A stretch of 64,000 nucleotides of DNA, from positions 434,001-498,000 of the forward strand of contig OZ252041.1 of the NCBI GenBank assembly GCA_965247995.1, given 5' to 3'. The translations under genes were made by a program, and so were the position numbers. The notes under the pieces are model-generated. The model had not been told where the DNA came from. It did not search any database and worked only from the letters and a program-made list of their open reading frames with translations. Origin of the DNA: JASLZO01 sp965247995. GTDB lineage: Bacteria; Chloroflexota; Dehalococcoidia; UBA6926. This document shows positions 44,679 to 53,744 of the stretch, piece after piece (within the stretch, counting starts at the first letter, position 1; each line of letters opens with the position of its first letter).

Positions 44679-45313
44679 GACGGGCGCGAAACTGCCTGTC
44701 CCGTGAGGCGCAAAGCGCGCTCGTAGTCCTCCCAGGTGTTCAAGTTGACGATCGCCAACGGGTCCTCGAACTCGACCCGGTTGACGCGCGATGGATCGCG
44801 CTCGGTCACGCCGCGAATGCCACGCGTGGCTTCATCGATGGTGAGGAGTTCGTCCCCGAGTTCCATCGAGAACACGCCAGGGTGACCCTCCGTTCCCCGG
44901 TGCCACGGATAGGTAATGGGTTTACCGCCCGCGACATGTGCGTCGACCAAACGGTCCAACAGCGCAGCGGGCCGCGGTGAATCCCCAGCCATCGGCACGA
45001 CCGCGTCCACCGACCCGTCCATGGCACGAACCCCCGCCTTCACCGAGGTCGTCTTCCCGAGTCCATAGTCGGGGTTTTGGATCACTACCAACTCCGCCCG
45101 CTCAACCCGAGACGGCAACACGGTCCGAAACTCGTCGGCGTCGTTTCCGAGCACGACGATCACCTGTCGCGCGCGGGTCTTACCTGATTCCTCTACTTGG
45201 TACTGCAGCAGCGGCATGCCTTCCCAAGCAAGTGTTTGCTTTGGACGGCCCATCCGCGACGACTCCCCCGCCGCGAGGACGATGACCGAAAACGACGGCT
45301 CCAATGAGCTCAC
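44675..45313 (-). CDS. MobA/MocA-type nucleotidyltransferase
   Basis: A 212-residue NTP-transferase fold. The nucleotide site is VIVLAAGESSRMGRPKQTL near 10-28, followed by VVPMAGDSPRPAALLDRLV in place of the usual acidic DxP motif, and GTEGHPGVF. Such proteins transfer CMP or GMP to molybdopterin, or activate other small phosphates; no other molybdenum-cofactor genes are nearby, so the specificity is open. The start is GTG 45313, 9 bp after coaBC, hence probably the third gene of the coaX-coaBC operon. Confidence 0.78.
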   Translation of the reverse strand: MSSLEPSFSVIVLAAGESSRMGRPKQTLAWEGMPLLQYQVEESGKTRARQVIVVLGNDADEFRTVLPSRVERAELVVIQNPDYGLGKTTSVKAGVRAMDGSVDAVVPMAGDSPRPAALLDRLVDAHVAGGKPITYPWHRGTEGHPGVFSMELGDELLTIDEATRGIRGVTERDPSRVNRVEFEDPLAIVNLNTWEDYERALRLTGQAVSRPS

Positions 45314-45321
45314 CGGCAGCG

Positions 45322-46566
45322 CTAGCTCCGCGAAGGGATCAGGAGGCGGACCCGATCCAAGATCCGGTCGGCTACTTCGCGCTTCGACATCAAGGGCAAC
45401 TCTTCTTGGCCGCCGTCATTGTCCAGAATTACGACCCGGTTGTTATCCACGTTGAATCCGGCATCGGTGGCTGAAACATCGTTTGCAATGATCAGATCCA
45501 ACCCCTTACGGACCAGCTTCTCGCGCGCGTTCGCGAGGAGATCCTCAGTCTCGGCAGCGAAGCCCACTTTTACCCCAGCGAGGTCTTTGACCATGGCAAG
45601 AATGTCCGGAGTCTTCGTCAACTCCAAAACCAACCGTGTGGTCCCCTCTTCCTTCTTCATCTTCTGGTCCGCCGAGGTCGCCGCCTCCCAATCGGCCACG
45701 GCTGCCGCCATCACCAGGGCGTCCGCGTCATCCTTCAGAGCTTTCTCCACTGCGACGAGCATCTCGCGCGCACTTCCGACTCGAACCATCTGCACCCGCT
45801 CCGGGTCGTTCAACGCCGTCGGCGCCGTGACTAGCGTCACACGTGCGCCTCGGTCGCGTGCAGCCTCCGCCAGCGCATAACCCTGCTTGCCAGAAGAACG
45901 GTTCGTGATGATCCGCACAGGGTCGATGGGTTCCTGGGTCCCGCCCGCCGATACGACCACGTGCCGCCCGGCGAGATCACCCTCAATAGGACTGACTCCA
46001 CCACGACGCAGCGCGTCAGCTAATGCGCCGAGCACTGCTCCGGTCTCTTCGAGCCGCCCTTTCCCCATCTCGCCAGAGGCAAGCCGTCCCTCCGCGGGAC
46101 CGATGAACCCGACGCCGCGGGACCGGAGAGTCTCGACGTTCGTGGTTGTCGCTGGGGCCGCCCACATACGGCCCTCCATGGCTGGAGCCAGCAATACAGG
46201 CGCTGTCGTTGCCAGCACAACCGCCGTGAGTGCATCGTCCGCGAAACCGTTCGCGATCTTCGCAATCACGTTCGCCGTCGCAGGAGCAACCAGCACAGCA
46301 TCCGTCCGCAACGCAAGCGCAACGTGTTCCACGGCCTCGTCGGATTCCACGTCGAATAAGTCCGTAACGACGGACCGGTGCGTGAGCGAACGGAACGTCA
46401 GTGGCGATACGAACTGTTGGGCCGACCGCGTCAGAATCGTGTCAACGAGTACACCGGCCTGGACCAGCTTCGATGCAATGTCTGCAGCCTTGTAGCAAGC
46501 GATGCTGCCGGTCACGCCGAGGACGACGCGTTTCCCTCGGAGCGCAGCGATTTCGGGCGTAGTCAT
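45322..46566 (-). CDS. coaBC: Bifunctional phosphopantothenoylcysteine decarboxylase / synthetase
   Basis: Two consecutive steps of coenzyme A synthesis; 414 residues. The N-terminal flavoprotein decarboxylase (CoaC, about 10-190) has VVLGVTGSIACYKA, the active-site His in THRSVV and ANVIAKIANGFADD. The C-terminal synthetase (CoaB, about 195-410) has VVSAGGTQEPIDPVRIITNRSSGKQG and, later, AAVADW and GFAAETED. CAGGAGA precedes the ATG. It lies between coaX (18 bp upstream) and the MobA-like gene. Confidence 0.94.
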   Translation of the reverse strand: MTTPEIAALRGKRVVLGVTGSIACYKAADIASKLVQAGVLVDTILTRSAQQFVSPLTFRSLTHRSVVTDLFDVESDEAVEHVALALRTDAVLVAPATANVIAKIANGFADDALTAVVLATTAPVLLAPAMEGRMWAAPATTTNVETLRSRGVGFIGPAEGRLASGEMGKGRLEETGAVLGALADALRRGGVSPIEGDLAGRHVVVSAGGTQEPIDPVRIITNRSSGKQGYALAEAARDRGARVTLVTAPTALNDPERVQMVRVGSAREMLVAVEKALKDDADALVMAAAVADWEAATSADQKMKKEEGTTRLVLELTKTPDILAMVKDLAGVKVGFAAETEDLLANAREKLVRKGLDLIIANDVSATDAGFNVDNNRVVILDNDGGQEELPLMSKREVADRILDRVRLLIPSRS

Positions 46567-46584
46567 ACCGTTCTCCTGGCCGAA

Positions 46585-47361
46585 TCAGCCCCGATTGAGC
46601 TCATGAATCAACCGCAACCCCTGGAGCGTGAGGTCAGCATCGACCATGTCGACGAGTCCCGTCCGTCCACCAACGATATCGGCCAGACCTCCGGTCGCAA
46701 CCACCCGGGCCGAACCGCCCAACTCGCCCTTCATGCGTCCGACGACGCCCTCTACCAAAGCCAGGTACCCAAACATGATCCCCGCTTGCATCGCGTGGAC
46801 CGTGTTCTTCCCTACGACCGCCTCAGGGAACTCCAACGCTATTCGTGGCAGCCTCGCCGCGCGCTGGAACAGTGCTTCGCTCGAAAGCCCGATCCCAGGA
46901 GCAATCGCCCCACCCAGGTATGCGCCATCCCCGGAGACGGCGTCAAACGTCGTCGCGGTGCCGAAATCGATGACGATCAACGGCATTCCGTCGGTTCCGT
47001 AGAGGGCGTGCGCGGCCGCCGCGTTCACCACCCGGTCAGCGCCGACCTCACGGGGATTGTCGATCTGGACCTCAACACCCGTTCGTGTCGTGTGGTCCAC
47101 GTGCAGCGGCTCCAAGCCAAAACACCCCGTACACGCGTCATGCATCGGACCCGTGAGTGGAGGCACAACACTCGAGATGATGACCGCATCGACGACCGAG
47201 GTTTCCAGACCCTCGTGTTGAAGCAGTGTTAGGAGGAGGACGGTGATCTCGTCTGGCGTTCGTCGGATGTCGGTGCCTAACCTCCATGTCGCGACGATAT
47301 CTTCGCCTTGGCATAAACCCATCACGATGTTCGTGTTGCCTATGTCGATGGCGAGAAGCAT
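46585..47361 (-). CDS. coaX: Type III pantothenate kinase
   Basis: First step of CoA synthesis; 258 residues, typical. It begins MLLAIDIGNTNIVMG (phosphate-binding strand), then EVGADRVVNAAAAH near 105 and IVIDFGTATTFDAVS near 125, and GGAIAPGIGLSSEALF, the type III marks. The frame is open 24 codons further, but Met at 47361 matches the family start. A TACAAT -10-like element lies 28 bp upstream (47390-47395, minus). It leads the coaX-coaBC operon. Confidence 0.94.
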   Translation of the reverse strand: MLLAIDIGNTNIVMGLCQGEDIVATWRLGTDIRRTPDEITVLLLTLLQHEGLETSVVDAVIISSVVPPLTGPMHDACTGCFGLEPLHVDHTTRTGVEVQIDNPREVGADRVVNAAAAHALYGTDGMPLIVIDFGTATTFDAVSGDGAYLGGAIAPGIGLSSEALFQRAARLPRIALEFPEAVVGKNTVHAMQAGIMFGYLALVEGVVGRMKGELGGSARVVATGGLADIVGGRTGLVDMVDADLTLQGLRLIHELNRG

Positions 47362-47546
47362 CAGTCGATCCAATCGGTTGGCAATTGACATTGTATCCGG
47401 GTGTCTTGGCGCACCCTGAGCCGACCTGTTCAAACTCAGTGCGTTGTGCGTGGCCTCAGCGAGAGCCTAAACTTCTGAATCCGAACCGCATGCCCCTAAG
47501 CCACCGGCTGATGCCCGGGATCGCGAGATCCATGGAGGGAAGTGTC

Positions 47547-47975
47547 GTGACTACGCAACCCGCCTTCGACTTGGATGAACGCAAGACGTTTGAGTTCACC
47601 AAGACACTCACAGCGGACGACGTCGAAGCCTTTGCCCGAGTTTCCGGCGACAACCAACCGCTTCACCTGGACGACGCCATGGCCGCCAAGTCCCGCTTCA
47701 AGAAACGGATCGCCCACGGCATCCTGACCGCTGGCATCATCTCAGCCGCGATTGGCACGCAAGTTGCCCCCGGGCAGGTCGTCATCTATATGGGGCAGAC
47801 CCTCAACTTCCTCGCCCCGGTGTACCTGGGCGATACCGTCACCGCGAAGCTCAGCGTTATCAGCACTAACGCGCCCAGACGGCAAGCGACCCTTCTCGCT
47901 ACCGTGACGAACCAGGACGGGGCCGAGGTGCTCAAGGGTGAATCGCGTGTCATGGTGGAACCCTACGAGGACTAA
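47547..47975 (+). CDS. MaoC-family dehydratase
   Basis: A 142-residue hot-dog-fold protein. The signature is ARVSGDNQPLHLDDAMAAKSRFKKRIAHGIL, here seen as the catalytic Asp in SGDNQPLH and the His in AHGIL. Small MaoC proteins hydrate trans-2-enoyl-CoA in the R configuration. The GTG start at 47547 is 7 nt after GGAGGG; the frame upstream is open but unrelated. No neighbour fixes the pathway, though several acyl-CoA genes are nearby. Confidence 0.85.
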   Translation: MTTQPAFDLDERKTFEFTKTLTADDVEAFARVSGDNQPLHLDDAMAAKSRFKKRIAHGILTAGIISAAIGTQVAPGQVVIYMGQTLNFLAPVYLGDTVTAKLSVISTNAPRRQATLLATVTNQDGAEVLKGESRVMVEPYED

Positions 47976-48011
47976 TGCTGCCGAGGCCGTAACCTCCGTC
48001 AGCGACATTCG

Positions 48012-49310
48012 GTGACCCAAACCCAAGAACGACCCGAGCCGCCCGTTTCCGGCGCTCCCGTCAATAGACAACCCGCGCTGAAGACGCTCTTTGCGTCCTT
48101 CGCGTACCGTGACTTCACACTGCTCTGGCTCGGCCAGATCACCCACGCCGCGGCACTTTGGTTGGAGCAGACCGCGCGGCCACTGCTGATCCTCGCCCTC
48201 ACCGGGTCGCCCGTCCACCTCGGACTCGTGATCCTGGCCCGCACGATCCCGTCTGTTGGCTTCGGGCTCATCGCCGGGGTGCTCGTCGACAGCTTCAACC
48301 GGCGGTTGGTCCTGACGATGACGAAGGTGTCCGTCTTCATCCTCAGCGTCGCGTTCGCCGTGTTGATCGTCATGGGTCGGTTGGAGATCTGGCACATCTA
48401 TGCCTTCAGTTTCCTCCGCGGCACCACGATGGCGTTCGACCAACCGGCCCGCCGCGCCATGATCCCGACGATCGTCCCGACCCACCTGGTGGTCAACGCG
48501 ATGGCGTTGAGCACTGGCAGCATGACCGCAATGCGCATTATCGGCGCCTCCGGAGCCGGATTGATGATCGGGATCTGGGGATACGAAGCCCCGTTCATCA
48601 CCATCGCGGTCGCGTACGCCTTCGCCCTCCAATTCACGTTGATGCTCCGCGTCGCTGACCACCAGCGCGCTGGATACCAGGGAATGCGCCGTATGGGGAG
48701 CGATCTCGTCGACGGGTTCCGTTTTGCGTGGAACTCACCCGCAATCCGCGGAGTGTTGGTCATCGGGCTTGGCTACTTCACCTTCGGCATGGCGTTTATG
48801 CAGGTGTTCGCGCCGCTCTTCGCAACGGAGGTGCTGGGAATCGGCGAGGGGGGATTTGGGGTCCTCATCGGGGCGATGGGTATCGGGGGCCTCCTCGGAG
48901 CGATGGTGCTGGCAGCGGTGAGCCCCAGCAAGAACCGCGGCCGGTTGATGCTGGCGTTGCTGGCCGTTTTCGGACTCTTGCTTATCGTCTTCTCCGGCGT
49001 CACCTACGCGCCATCGACCCAGGCCATCATTCTCGCGTTCGCCGTCGTGTTCCTCCTCGGGATCGGGCAGTCTTCGTTCTTCCCGTTGATCAACTCGTTG
49101 CTTGTCGAGCTCGCACCGGAGGGTATGCGGGGCCGCATGATCGCCCTGCTCAGCCTCGATCGCGCCATGACCGCCGTCGGCGGCACCCTCGCTGGTTTCC
49201 TCGCCGCGGGTATCGGCACACAACCAGCTCAAATCGTCTTCGGGATCGGCTGCTTGATCACCGCCGCTCTCATGTGGTCATCCTCCACCGTCCTCCGGAG
49301 GATTGATTGA
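48012..49310 (+). CDS. Major facilitator superfamily transporter (MFS_3/EntS-like)
   Basis: A 432-residue protein with 12 hydrophobic helices. It has FASFAYRDFTLLWLGQITHAAALWLEQTARPLL-type start segments (seen as YRDFTLLWLG), RRLVLTMTK in the first cytoplasmic loop and FQVFAPLF-like QVFAPLFATEVLGI in the middle. This group includes macrolide and enterobactin exporters; the substrate here is unknown. The GTG start lacks a clear ribosome binding site. It follows the maoC-like gene by 36 bp and could be cotranscribed. Confidence 0.87.
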   Translation: MTQTQERPEPPVSGAPVNRQPALKTLFASFAYRDFTLLWLGQITHAAALWLEQTARPLLILALTGSPVHLGLVILARTIPSVGFGLIAGVLVDSFNRRLVLTMTKVSVFILSVAFAVLIVMGRLEIWHIYAFSFLRGTTMAFDQPARRAMIPTIVPTHLVVNAMALSTGSMTAMRIIGASGAGLMIGIWGYEAPFITIAVAYAFALQFTLMLRVADHQRAGYQGMRRMGSDLVDGFRFAWNSPAIRGVLVIGLGYFTFGMAFMQVFAPLFATEVLGIGEGGFGVLIGAMGIGGLLGAMVLAAVSPSKNRGRLMLALLAVFGLLLIVFSGVTYAPSTQAIILAFAVVFLLGIGQSSFFPLINSLLVELAPEGMRGRMIALLSLDRAMTAVGGTLAGFLAAGIGTQPAQIVFGIGCLITAALMWSSSTVLRRID

Positions 49311-49426
49311 CCGAGCGAAGACAACCACTGCTGCGATACACGGCGAATCGAGAAGTGAGCTGAGAACCCTCGCCCGCGCTGCCGAAGTAACAGACCGGCT
49401 GGCGCTCGGTTCACGAGATCGGTCGG

Positions 49427-50008
49427 GTGTCTAACAAGCGACAGGTTCAGCCGACTCTCATCCTGGTGTCCGGCGCACCAGCCAGCGGCAAGACGCACCT
49501 CGCCCAGCGCCTTTCACGCGACCTACACGTGCCTTCGATCCATCGGGACGGGCTCAAAGAGACACTGTTCGACTCCTTGGGTGTCGGTGATCGGGAATGG
49601 TCGAACAAAGTCGGAGCAGCAAGCTGGGCGTTGCTCTACGACCTCATCGGAGGTCAACTCGCGGCGGGCCGATCAATCATCGCGGAAGCGAACTTCTATC
49701 CGCGTGACCGCAACTCGTTACTGACACTACAGACCCGTTACGGAGCCCGCACGGTCGAGGTCAACTGCACGGCAGCCCCCGACACTCTGCGCCGCCGATA
49801 CCTCAAGCGCGGCGCCTCGGACGACCGCCACCGCGGGCATGTGGATACCCAATCCCACGTTGAGGACTTGGACAGGATGGTGCGGGAGGGCATCTTCAGA
49901 CCACTGGGGCTGGACGGCCCGGTGATCGTCGTAGATACGACCGATTTCCGCCAAGTCGACTACAAAGCCGTCTCCGACGATGTCAGGACGCTGACCCAGC
50001 CAGCGTAA
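49427..50008 (+). CDS. P-loop kinase, AAA_33 family
   Basis: A 193-residue small kinase. The Walker A motif is LVSGAPASGKTHLA at 13-26, followed by IHRDGLKETLFD (a Walker-B/nucleoside-kinase-like segment) and RRRYLKRGASDDRHRGH, an arginine-rich lid. Relatives include zeta-toxin-like kinases and small-molecule kinases; there is no adjacent antitoxin, so a plain kinase is more likely. The start is GTG 49427. The 116 bp before it show nothing clear. Confidence 0.75.
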   Translation: MSNKRQVQPTLILVSGAPASGKTHLAQRLSRDLHVPSIHRDGLKETLFDSLGVGDREWSNKVGAASWALLYDLIGGQLAAGRSIIAEANFYPRDRNSLLTLQTRYGARTVEVNCTAAPDTLRRRYLKRGASDDRHRGHVDTQSHVEDLDRMVREGIFRPLGLDGPVIVVDTTDFRQVDYKAVSDDVRTLTQPA

Positions 50009-50015
50009 ACCGGAC

Positions 50016-51860
50016 CTACCCCGACTCGCGGCCGGCCGCGGCGACGATCTCCTTCGTCAACGCCGGTACGATTTCGGCCCAGTCACCTACCACCCCAAAA
50101 TCTGCTGCCGCGAAGATCGGCGCCTCGGCGTCGTTGTTGATCGCAATGACGTGCTCCGCCTTCCGGCTCCCGAACAAGTGGTTCGGCCGACCTGATATGC
50201 CGATAGCGATGTAGAAGCGAGGCGACACGGCCTTCCCCGTGAGCCCTATCTGCAGTTGTGCTGGTACCCATCCACCGGCCGTCACACCCAGCGACGCGGC
50301 TAAGGTGCCCCCCAGCGCCTCCGTGAGCTCGCGCACTGGCCCCAGATTTTCAGGTCCGCCGATGCCGAGACCAACGGCCACCACAATCTCCGCATCGTCC
50401 AGCCGCGCCGGTTCGAACCCAGGTTCGAGAGATGTCGTTCCAACCCTGCGGACCAGGGAATCGACTGACGGAATCGGCAGATCGACAACAGCCGCAGCGA
50501 CGGACTCGTTGGGTGCCCGCAGGTCCAACATCCCTGGCCGGACCGTCGCCATGATCGGACTTGTATTCGAGTAGATCGGCGAAACGATGTTTCCGTCAAA
50601 CGCCGGTTTGATCTGCGCGAGTTCGTCTTGTGTATCGAACTCGAAGTCGACGCAGTCCCCTGTTAGGCCCAACTCCAGACGGGCCGCGACCCGTGGTGCC
50701 CAGTCCCGCCCGTTGCTGGTGGAAGGCACCAAGACTGCGTACGGTTCGTGCGCCGTGATCGCGTCCGCAAGCACCGTGCTGTAAAGGGCAGTGTCGTACG
50801 CCGCCAGTGAAGGATCGGAGGCGACGTAGACGCGGTCCGCGCCGCTGGCGCCCAGGGCCGCGATGTGGCCCCGTACGTCCATGCCGCCGACGAGAATCGC
50901 GGCCACTTCCCCGCCCGTGTGTTCCGCCAATTCCTGCGCCTTCCCTAACAGTTCATGGGTAATGGGTCGAAGATTGGCCCCTGACACCTCAGCCACAACC
51001 CAGACCGCGTGATGAGGGTCAGCGCCTTGCACCAACGCCCGTCGAGGAACCACATCCGCGGGGTCACGACGTGTCGCAAACACCCGGTTCGAAACCAGAT
51101 ACTCCGCGAGACTCTTCGCCGCCGCGGCGCTGTCCGAGTCCACGACCGTGCCGCTCCGCTCCAGCGTTGCGGACCGCAGCTCTGCGACTCGGGTCGGTGA
51201 TCCCGCTATACCGACCGACGCGGGATCAATCCCCGCATCCGCAGCCGACCACTCCTCGACCGGCTTCTCTTTCGCCGCTTCCATATCCTCGTCAGAGGGT
51301 CGCCGCGGGGGGATCACCAACTCCGTCACCGAGAGGAGCGCTGGCGTCGGCAATTCGTACTGTTCGTACCCGTCGTCCGTCTCGCGATCGGCCCAGATCA
51401 CTCCGTGCGCCGCGGTCTGTCGGATGGCGCGCACCGAGGTCACTTGCGGCAAACCCAATAGCTCCGCCAACTCAGAGGGAACCTGACTCGTCTCTGAATC
51501 AATCGTGAACTTGCCACACATGACGAGGTCGGGACTCAGCTTCGAAACGGCGGCCGCCAGCGCCCGCGCGGTGGCCAACGTATCGGACCCAGCGAGCGCC
51601 GGATCGCTCAACAGCACGGCTTTGTCGGCACCCAATGCGAGGGTTTCGACCAACGCGGACCGTGCCTGTGGAGGTCCCATCGTCACAACAGTCACCGTCC
51701 CGCCAACCTCGTCCCGGAACCGCAATGCCTCGAGCACCGCTCTCCGGTCCAGGCTGCTGATCGAGAGGCGCACGCCTTCACGCACGAGCGTCTTAGTCGC
51801 CTCGTCAAGCCGCATCTCGGCCGCGACAGGCGTCTGCTTCACACACACCACAATATTCAT
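50016..51860 (-). CDS. Fused electron transfer flavoprotein, EtfB-EtfA in one chain
   Basis: A 614-residue single chain. Residues 1-about 255 match the beta subunit: MNIVVCVKQTPV, LEALRFRDE and SSLDRRAVLEAL. Residues about 285-614 match the alpha subunit, with the FAD-binding C-terminal domain: IAIGISGRPNHL, VIAINNDAEAPIF and ADFGVVGDW. It passes electrons from acyl-CoA dehydrogenases to the quinone pool through ETF-QO. The usual gene pair is two genes; here there is one continuous frame. The upstream frame extends to 52124, but Met 51860 is the homologous start. It is divergent from an acyl-CoA dehydrogenase gene. Confidence 0.88.
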   Translation of the reverse strand: MNIVVCVKQTPVAAEMRLDEATKTLVREGVRLSISSLDRRAVLEALRFRDEVGGTVTVVTMGPPQARSALVETLALGADKAVLLSDPALAGSDTLATARALAAAVSKLSPDLVMCGKFTIDSETSQVPSELAELLGLPQVTSVRAIRQTAAHGVIWADRETDDGYEQYELPTPALLSVTELVIPPRRPSDEDMEAAKEKPVEEWSAADAGIDPASVGIAGSPTRVAELRSATLERSGTVVDSDSAAAAKSLAEYLVSNRVFATRRDPADVVPRRALVQGADPHHAVWVVAEVSGANLRPITHELLGKAQELAEHTGGEVAAILVGGMDVRGHIAALGASGADRVYVASDPSLAAYDTALYSTVLADAITAHEPYAVLVPSTSNGRDWAPRVAARLELGLTGDCVDFEFDTQDELAQIKPAFDGNIVSPIYSNTSPIMATVRPGMLDLRAPNESVAAAVVDLPIPSVDSLVRRVGTTSLEPGFEPARLDDAEIVVAVGLGIGGPENLGPVRELTEALGGTLAASLGVTAGGWVPAQLQIGLTGKAVSPRFYIAIGISGRPNHLFGSRKAEHVIAINNDAEAPIFAAADFGVVGDWAEIVPALTKEIVAAAGRESG

Positions 51861-51950
51861 CCCGCCGGGACCTCCCGCCATTTCGTGGCCTTCACCATGT
51901 TCAAGTGCATCTCCATTGGTCAGTCTAGCGGCGGATCCCCGGCCCTGAGG

Positions 51951-51979
51951 TTGTGTCATTCCACTGGGCGGGCTAGCCT
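51951..51979 (+). promoter_or_regulatory. Possible promoter of the acyl-CoA dehydrogenase gene
   Basis: TTGTGT (51951-51956), 17-bp spacer and TAGCCT (51974-51979), about 39 bp before the ATG at 52018, which has AAGGGGG upstream. The 157-bp divergent gap must also hold the ETF promoter. Confidence 0.4.
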
Positions 51980-52017
51980 CTGCGACGGGCGTTCGTCTGG
52001 GGACCAAGGGGGCAGTA

Positions 52018-53226
52018 ATGGATTTTCGCCTTTCGACGGAAGACGAGGCGTTTAGGCAAGAGGTCCGGGATTTTGTCCGGGCAAACTGGAGGATCAAAGA
52101 CCTCCACGTCCACACGCTGGACATCCGGGCCTATGACGCGGTCAACGATGAGATCAAGGCGAAAGCGCACGTCTTCCAAAAGAAACTCGTCGACAAAGGT
52201 TGGTACACCATGCACTGGCCCACCGAGTGGGGTGGCCAGAACGCGCCCTTCGGGAAGCAGTTCGTCTATAGCGAAGAGCTCGCCTACGCCGATGCTCCGA
52301 GCGGGCATCCGGCTACCAACGTCTCCGGCGTCATCATGATCCACGGCAGCGATTGGCTCAAACGACAATTGCTGCCCAAGATGGCAACGGCGGACATTGA
52401 CTGGGCCCAGGGCTACAGCGAGCCGAACGCCGGGACCGACCTTGCCAGTCTCCAGACCCGCGGCGTCGAAGACGGGGACGACATCGTCGTCACCGGGCAG
52501 AAGATCTGGACCTCGGACTCCAACCACTCCGACTGGTACCACATCCTCGTCCGCACTGACCCGGACGCGCCGAAGCATCGCGGCATCACCTACCTGGCAA
52601 TGCCATTGCGCGACCCCGACGGGAAGCTCATGCCGGGGATCGCAATGAGGCCCCTCATCGACTTCTTCGGCCAACGGCGCTGGAACGAAGTCTTCATGGA
52701 CGAGGTCCGCGTCCCCAAACGCAACGTCATCGGCGAGATCAATCGCGGCTGGTACGCCGCCATGACCACCTTGAACTTCGAACGCACCGGCATCGAGTCC
52801 GCCGCCAAGAACATCGGCGCGCTCGATCGCTTCCTCGCGATTGCCCGTCGGATCAAGTTCAACGGTGAGCCTTTGCTCAAGAACGAGTTCAATCGCCACC
52901 AGCTCGCGGACGTACGCATTTTCTTCGAAGTCGACCGCATGCTCTCGTACCGCGTTGCGTCGATGCAGGCGAAAGGAGAGGTGCCGCAGGCCGAGGGCGC
53001 CATCTCCGGCTGGCGCGCCCTTCACACGTCCAAGTACATCTTCTGGCCCCGCGTCGCAAAGATGCTCGGCCCTTACATGCAGGCGCTCAAAGGCGAGCAC
53101 CGTGCGCCCGGCGACGGGATCTATGGAACCAACTACATGCTCTCGCAGAACGAGTCTGGGGGCGGAGGCGGGATCGCGTTGGGTGCGAACATCATCGCCA
53201 ACCGAGGACTCGGTCTGCCCAGATAG
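52018..53226 (+). CDS. Acyl-CoA dehydrogenase family protein
   Basis: A 402-residue FAD-dependent dehydrogenase. The N-terminal helical domain starts MDFRLSTEDEAFRQEVRDF. The FAD and substrate-contact segment is WAQGYSEPNAGTDLASLQT with TGQKIWTSD. The C-terminal domain holds the helical bundle; the catalytic Glu position cannot be fixed by eye and this branch often acts on unusual CoA esters such as steroid or aromatic side chains. The electron acceptor is probably the divergent fused ETF. Confidence 0.9.
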   Translation: MDFRLSTEDEAFRQEVRDFVRANWRIKDLHVHTLDIRAYDAVNDEIKAKAHVFQKKLVDKGWYTMHWPTEWGGQNAPFGKQFVYSEELAYADAPSGHPATNVSGVIMIHGSDWLKRQLLPKMATADIDWAQGYSEPNAGTDLASLQTRGVEDGDDIVVTGQKIWTSDSNHSDWYHILVRTDPDAPKHRGITYLAMPLRDPDGKLMPGIAMRPLIDFFGQRRWNEVFMDEVRVPKRNVIGEINRGWYAAMTTLNFERTGIESAAKNIGALDRFLAIARRIKFNGEPLLKNEFNRHQLADVRIFFEVDRMLSYRVASMQAKGEVPQAEGAISGWRALHTSKYIFWPRVAKMLGPYMQALKGEHRAPGDGIYGTNYMLSQNESGGGGGIALGANIIANRGLGLPR

Positions 53227-53270
53227 CCGCGATCGGATCACACGGCATAAATCACGGAGGAGAAGACCTA

Positions 53271-53654
53271 ATGGCCATCGAACGCATCCAACCCAATACC
53301 CTGAATGTGCCCACCGTCTACTCGCAGGTCGTCAAACACGGGAACCTCGTCTACTTGGCTGGTCAGACGGCGACCGATACGTCTGGCAACATCGTCGGCG
53401 TCGGCAGTATCGAAGCCCAGGCTGACAAGGTGTTCGAGAACATCAAAGCAGGTCTCTCAGCCGCTGGATCAGACTCGAGCAAGATCGTCAGAATGGTCAC
53501 CTACCTGATCCGCCGTGAAGATGTCGAGGGTTATCGCACGGCCCGCGCTCGACACCTTTCGACGGACCTGCCCGCGAGCACGCTGCTGTTCATCAGCGGA
53601 CTCGCGAGTCCTGACTATCTGATCGAAATCGACATTACCGCCGCGCTTGACTGA
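53271..53654 (+). CDS. RidA-family protein without the canonical arginine
   Basis: A 127-residue YjgF/YER057c/UK114 fold. Segments fit the family: HGNLVYLAGQTATD, QADKVFENIKAGL and ASPDYLIEIDITAAL. In enamine/imine deaminases the key Arg lies in PARSxxxV near the C-terminus; here the equivalent stretch is LPASTLLFIS, with Ser and Thr. So deaminase activity of the classical RidA type is doubtful, and it belongs with an Rid subgroup of unknown role. GGAGGAG precedes the ATG. It is 45 bp after the acyl-CoA dehydrogenase gene. Confidence 0.82.
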   Translation: MAIERIQPNTLNVPTVYSQVVKHGNLVYLAGQTATDTSGNIVGVGSIEAQADKVFENIKAGLSAAGSDSSKIVRMVTYLIRREDVEGYRTARARHLSTDLPASTLLFISGLASPDYLIEIDITAALD

Positions 53655-53744
53655 CCGCTCCGCCGCCAAAACGGGACAAAGCCAACCGGTGTCGCGCGTC
53701 AGGATTCGCGTGATCGGCTGGACCTCAGCATTGGGGAGAAAGAG

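Noticed and set aside
49368..49420. CTGAGA followed by ACCCTC, resembling part of a TPP riboswitch
   Set aside because: The second conserved block (ACCTGATCTGG) is missing and the downstream gene is an unrelated kinase.
49427..50008. Zeta-toxin-type toxin-antitoxin module
   Set aside because: The kinase has a zeta-like P-loop, but there is no small antitoxin gene beside it and it lies among metabolic genes.
51973..53241. 422-codon open frame antisense to the acyl-CoA dehydrogenase gene
   Set aside because: No family resemblance and full overlap with a well-supported gene.
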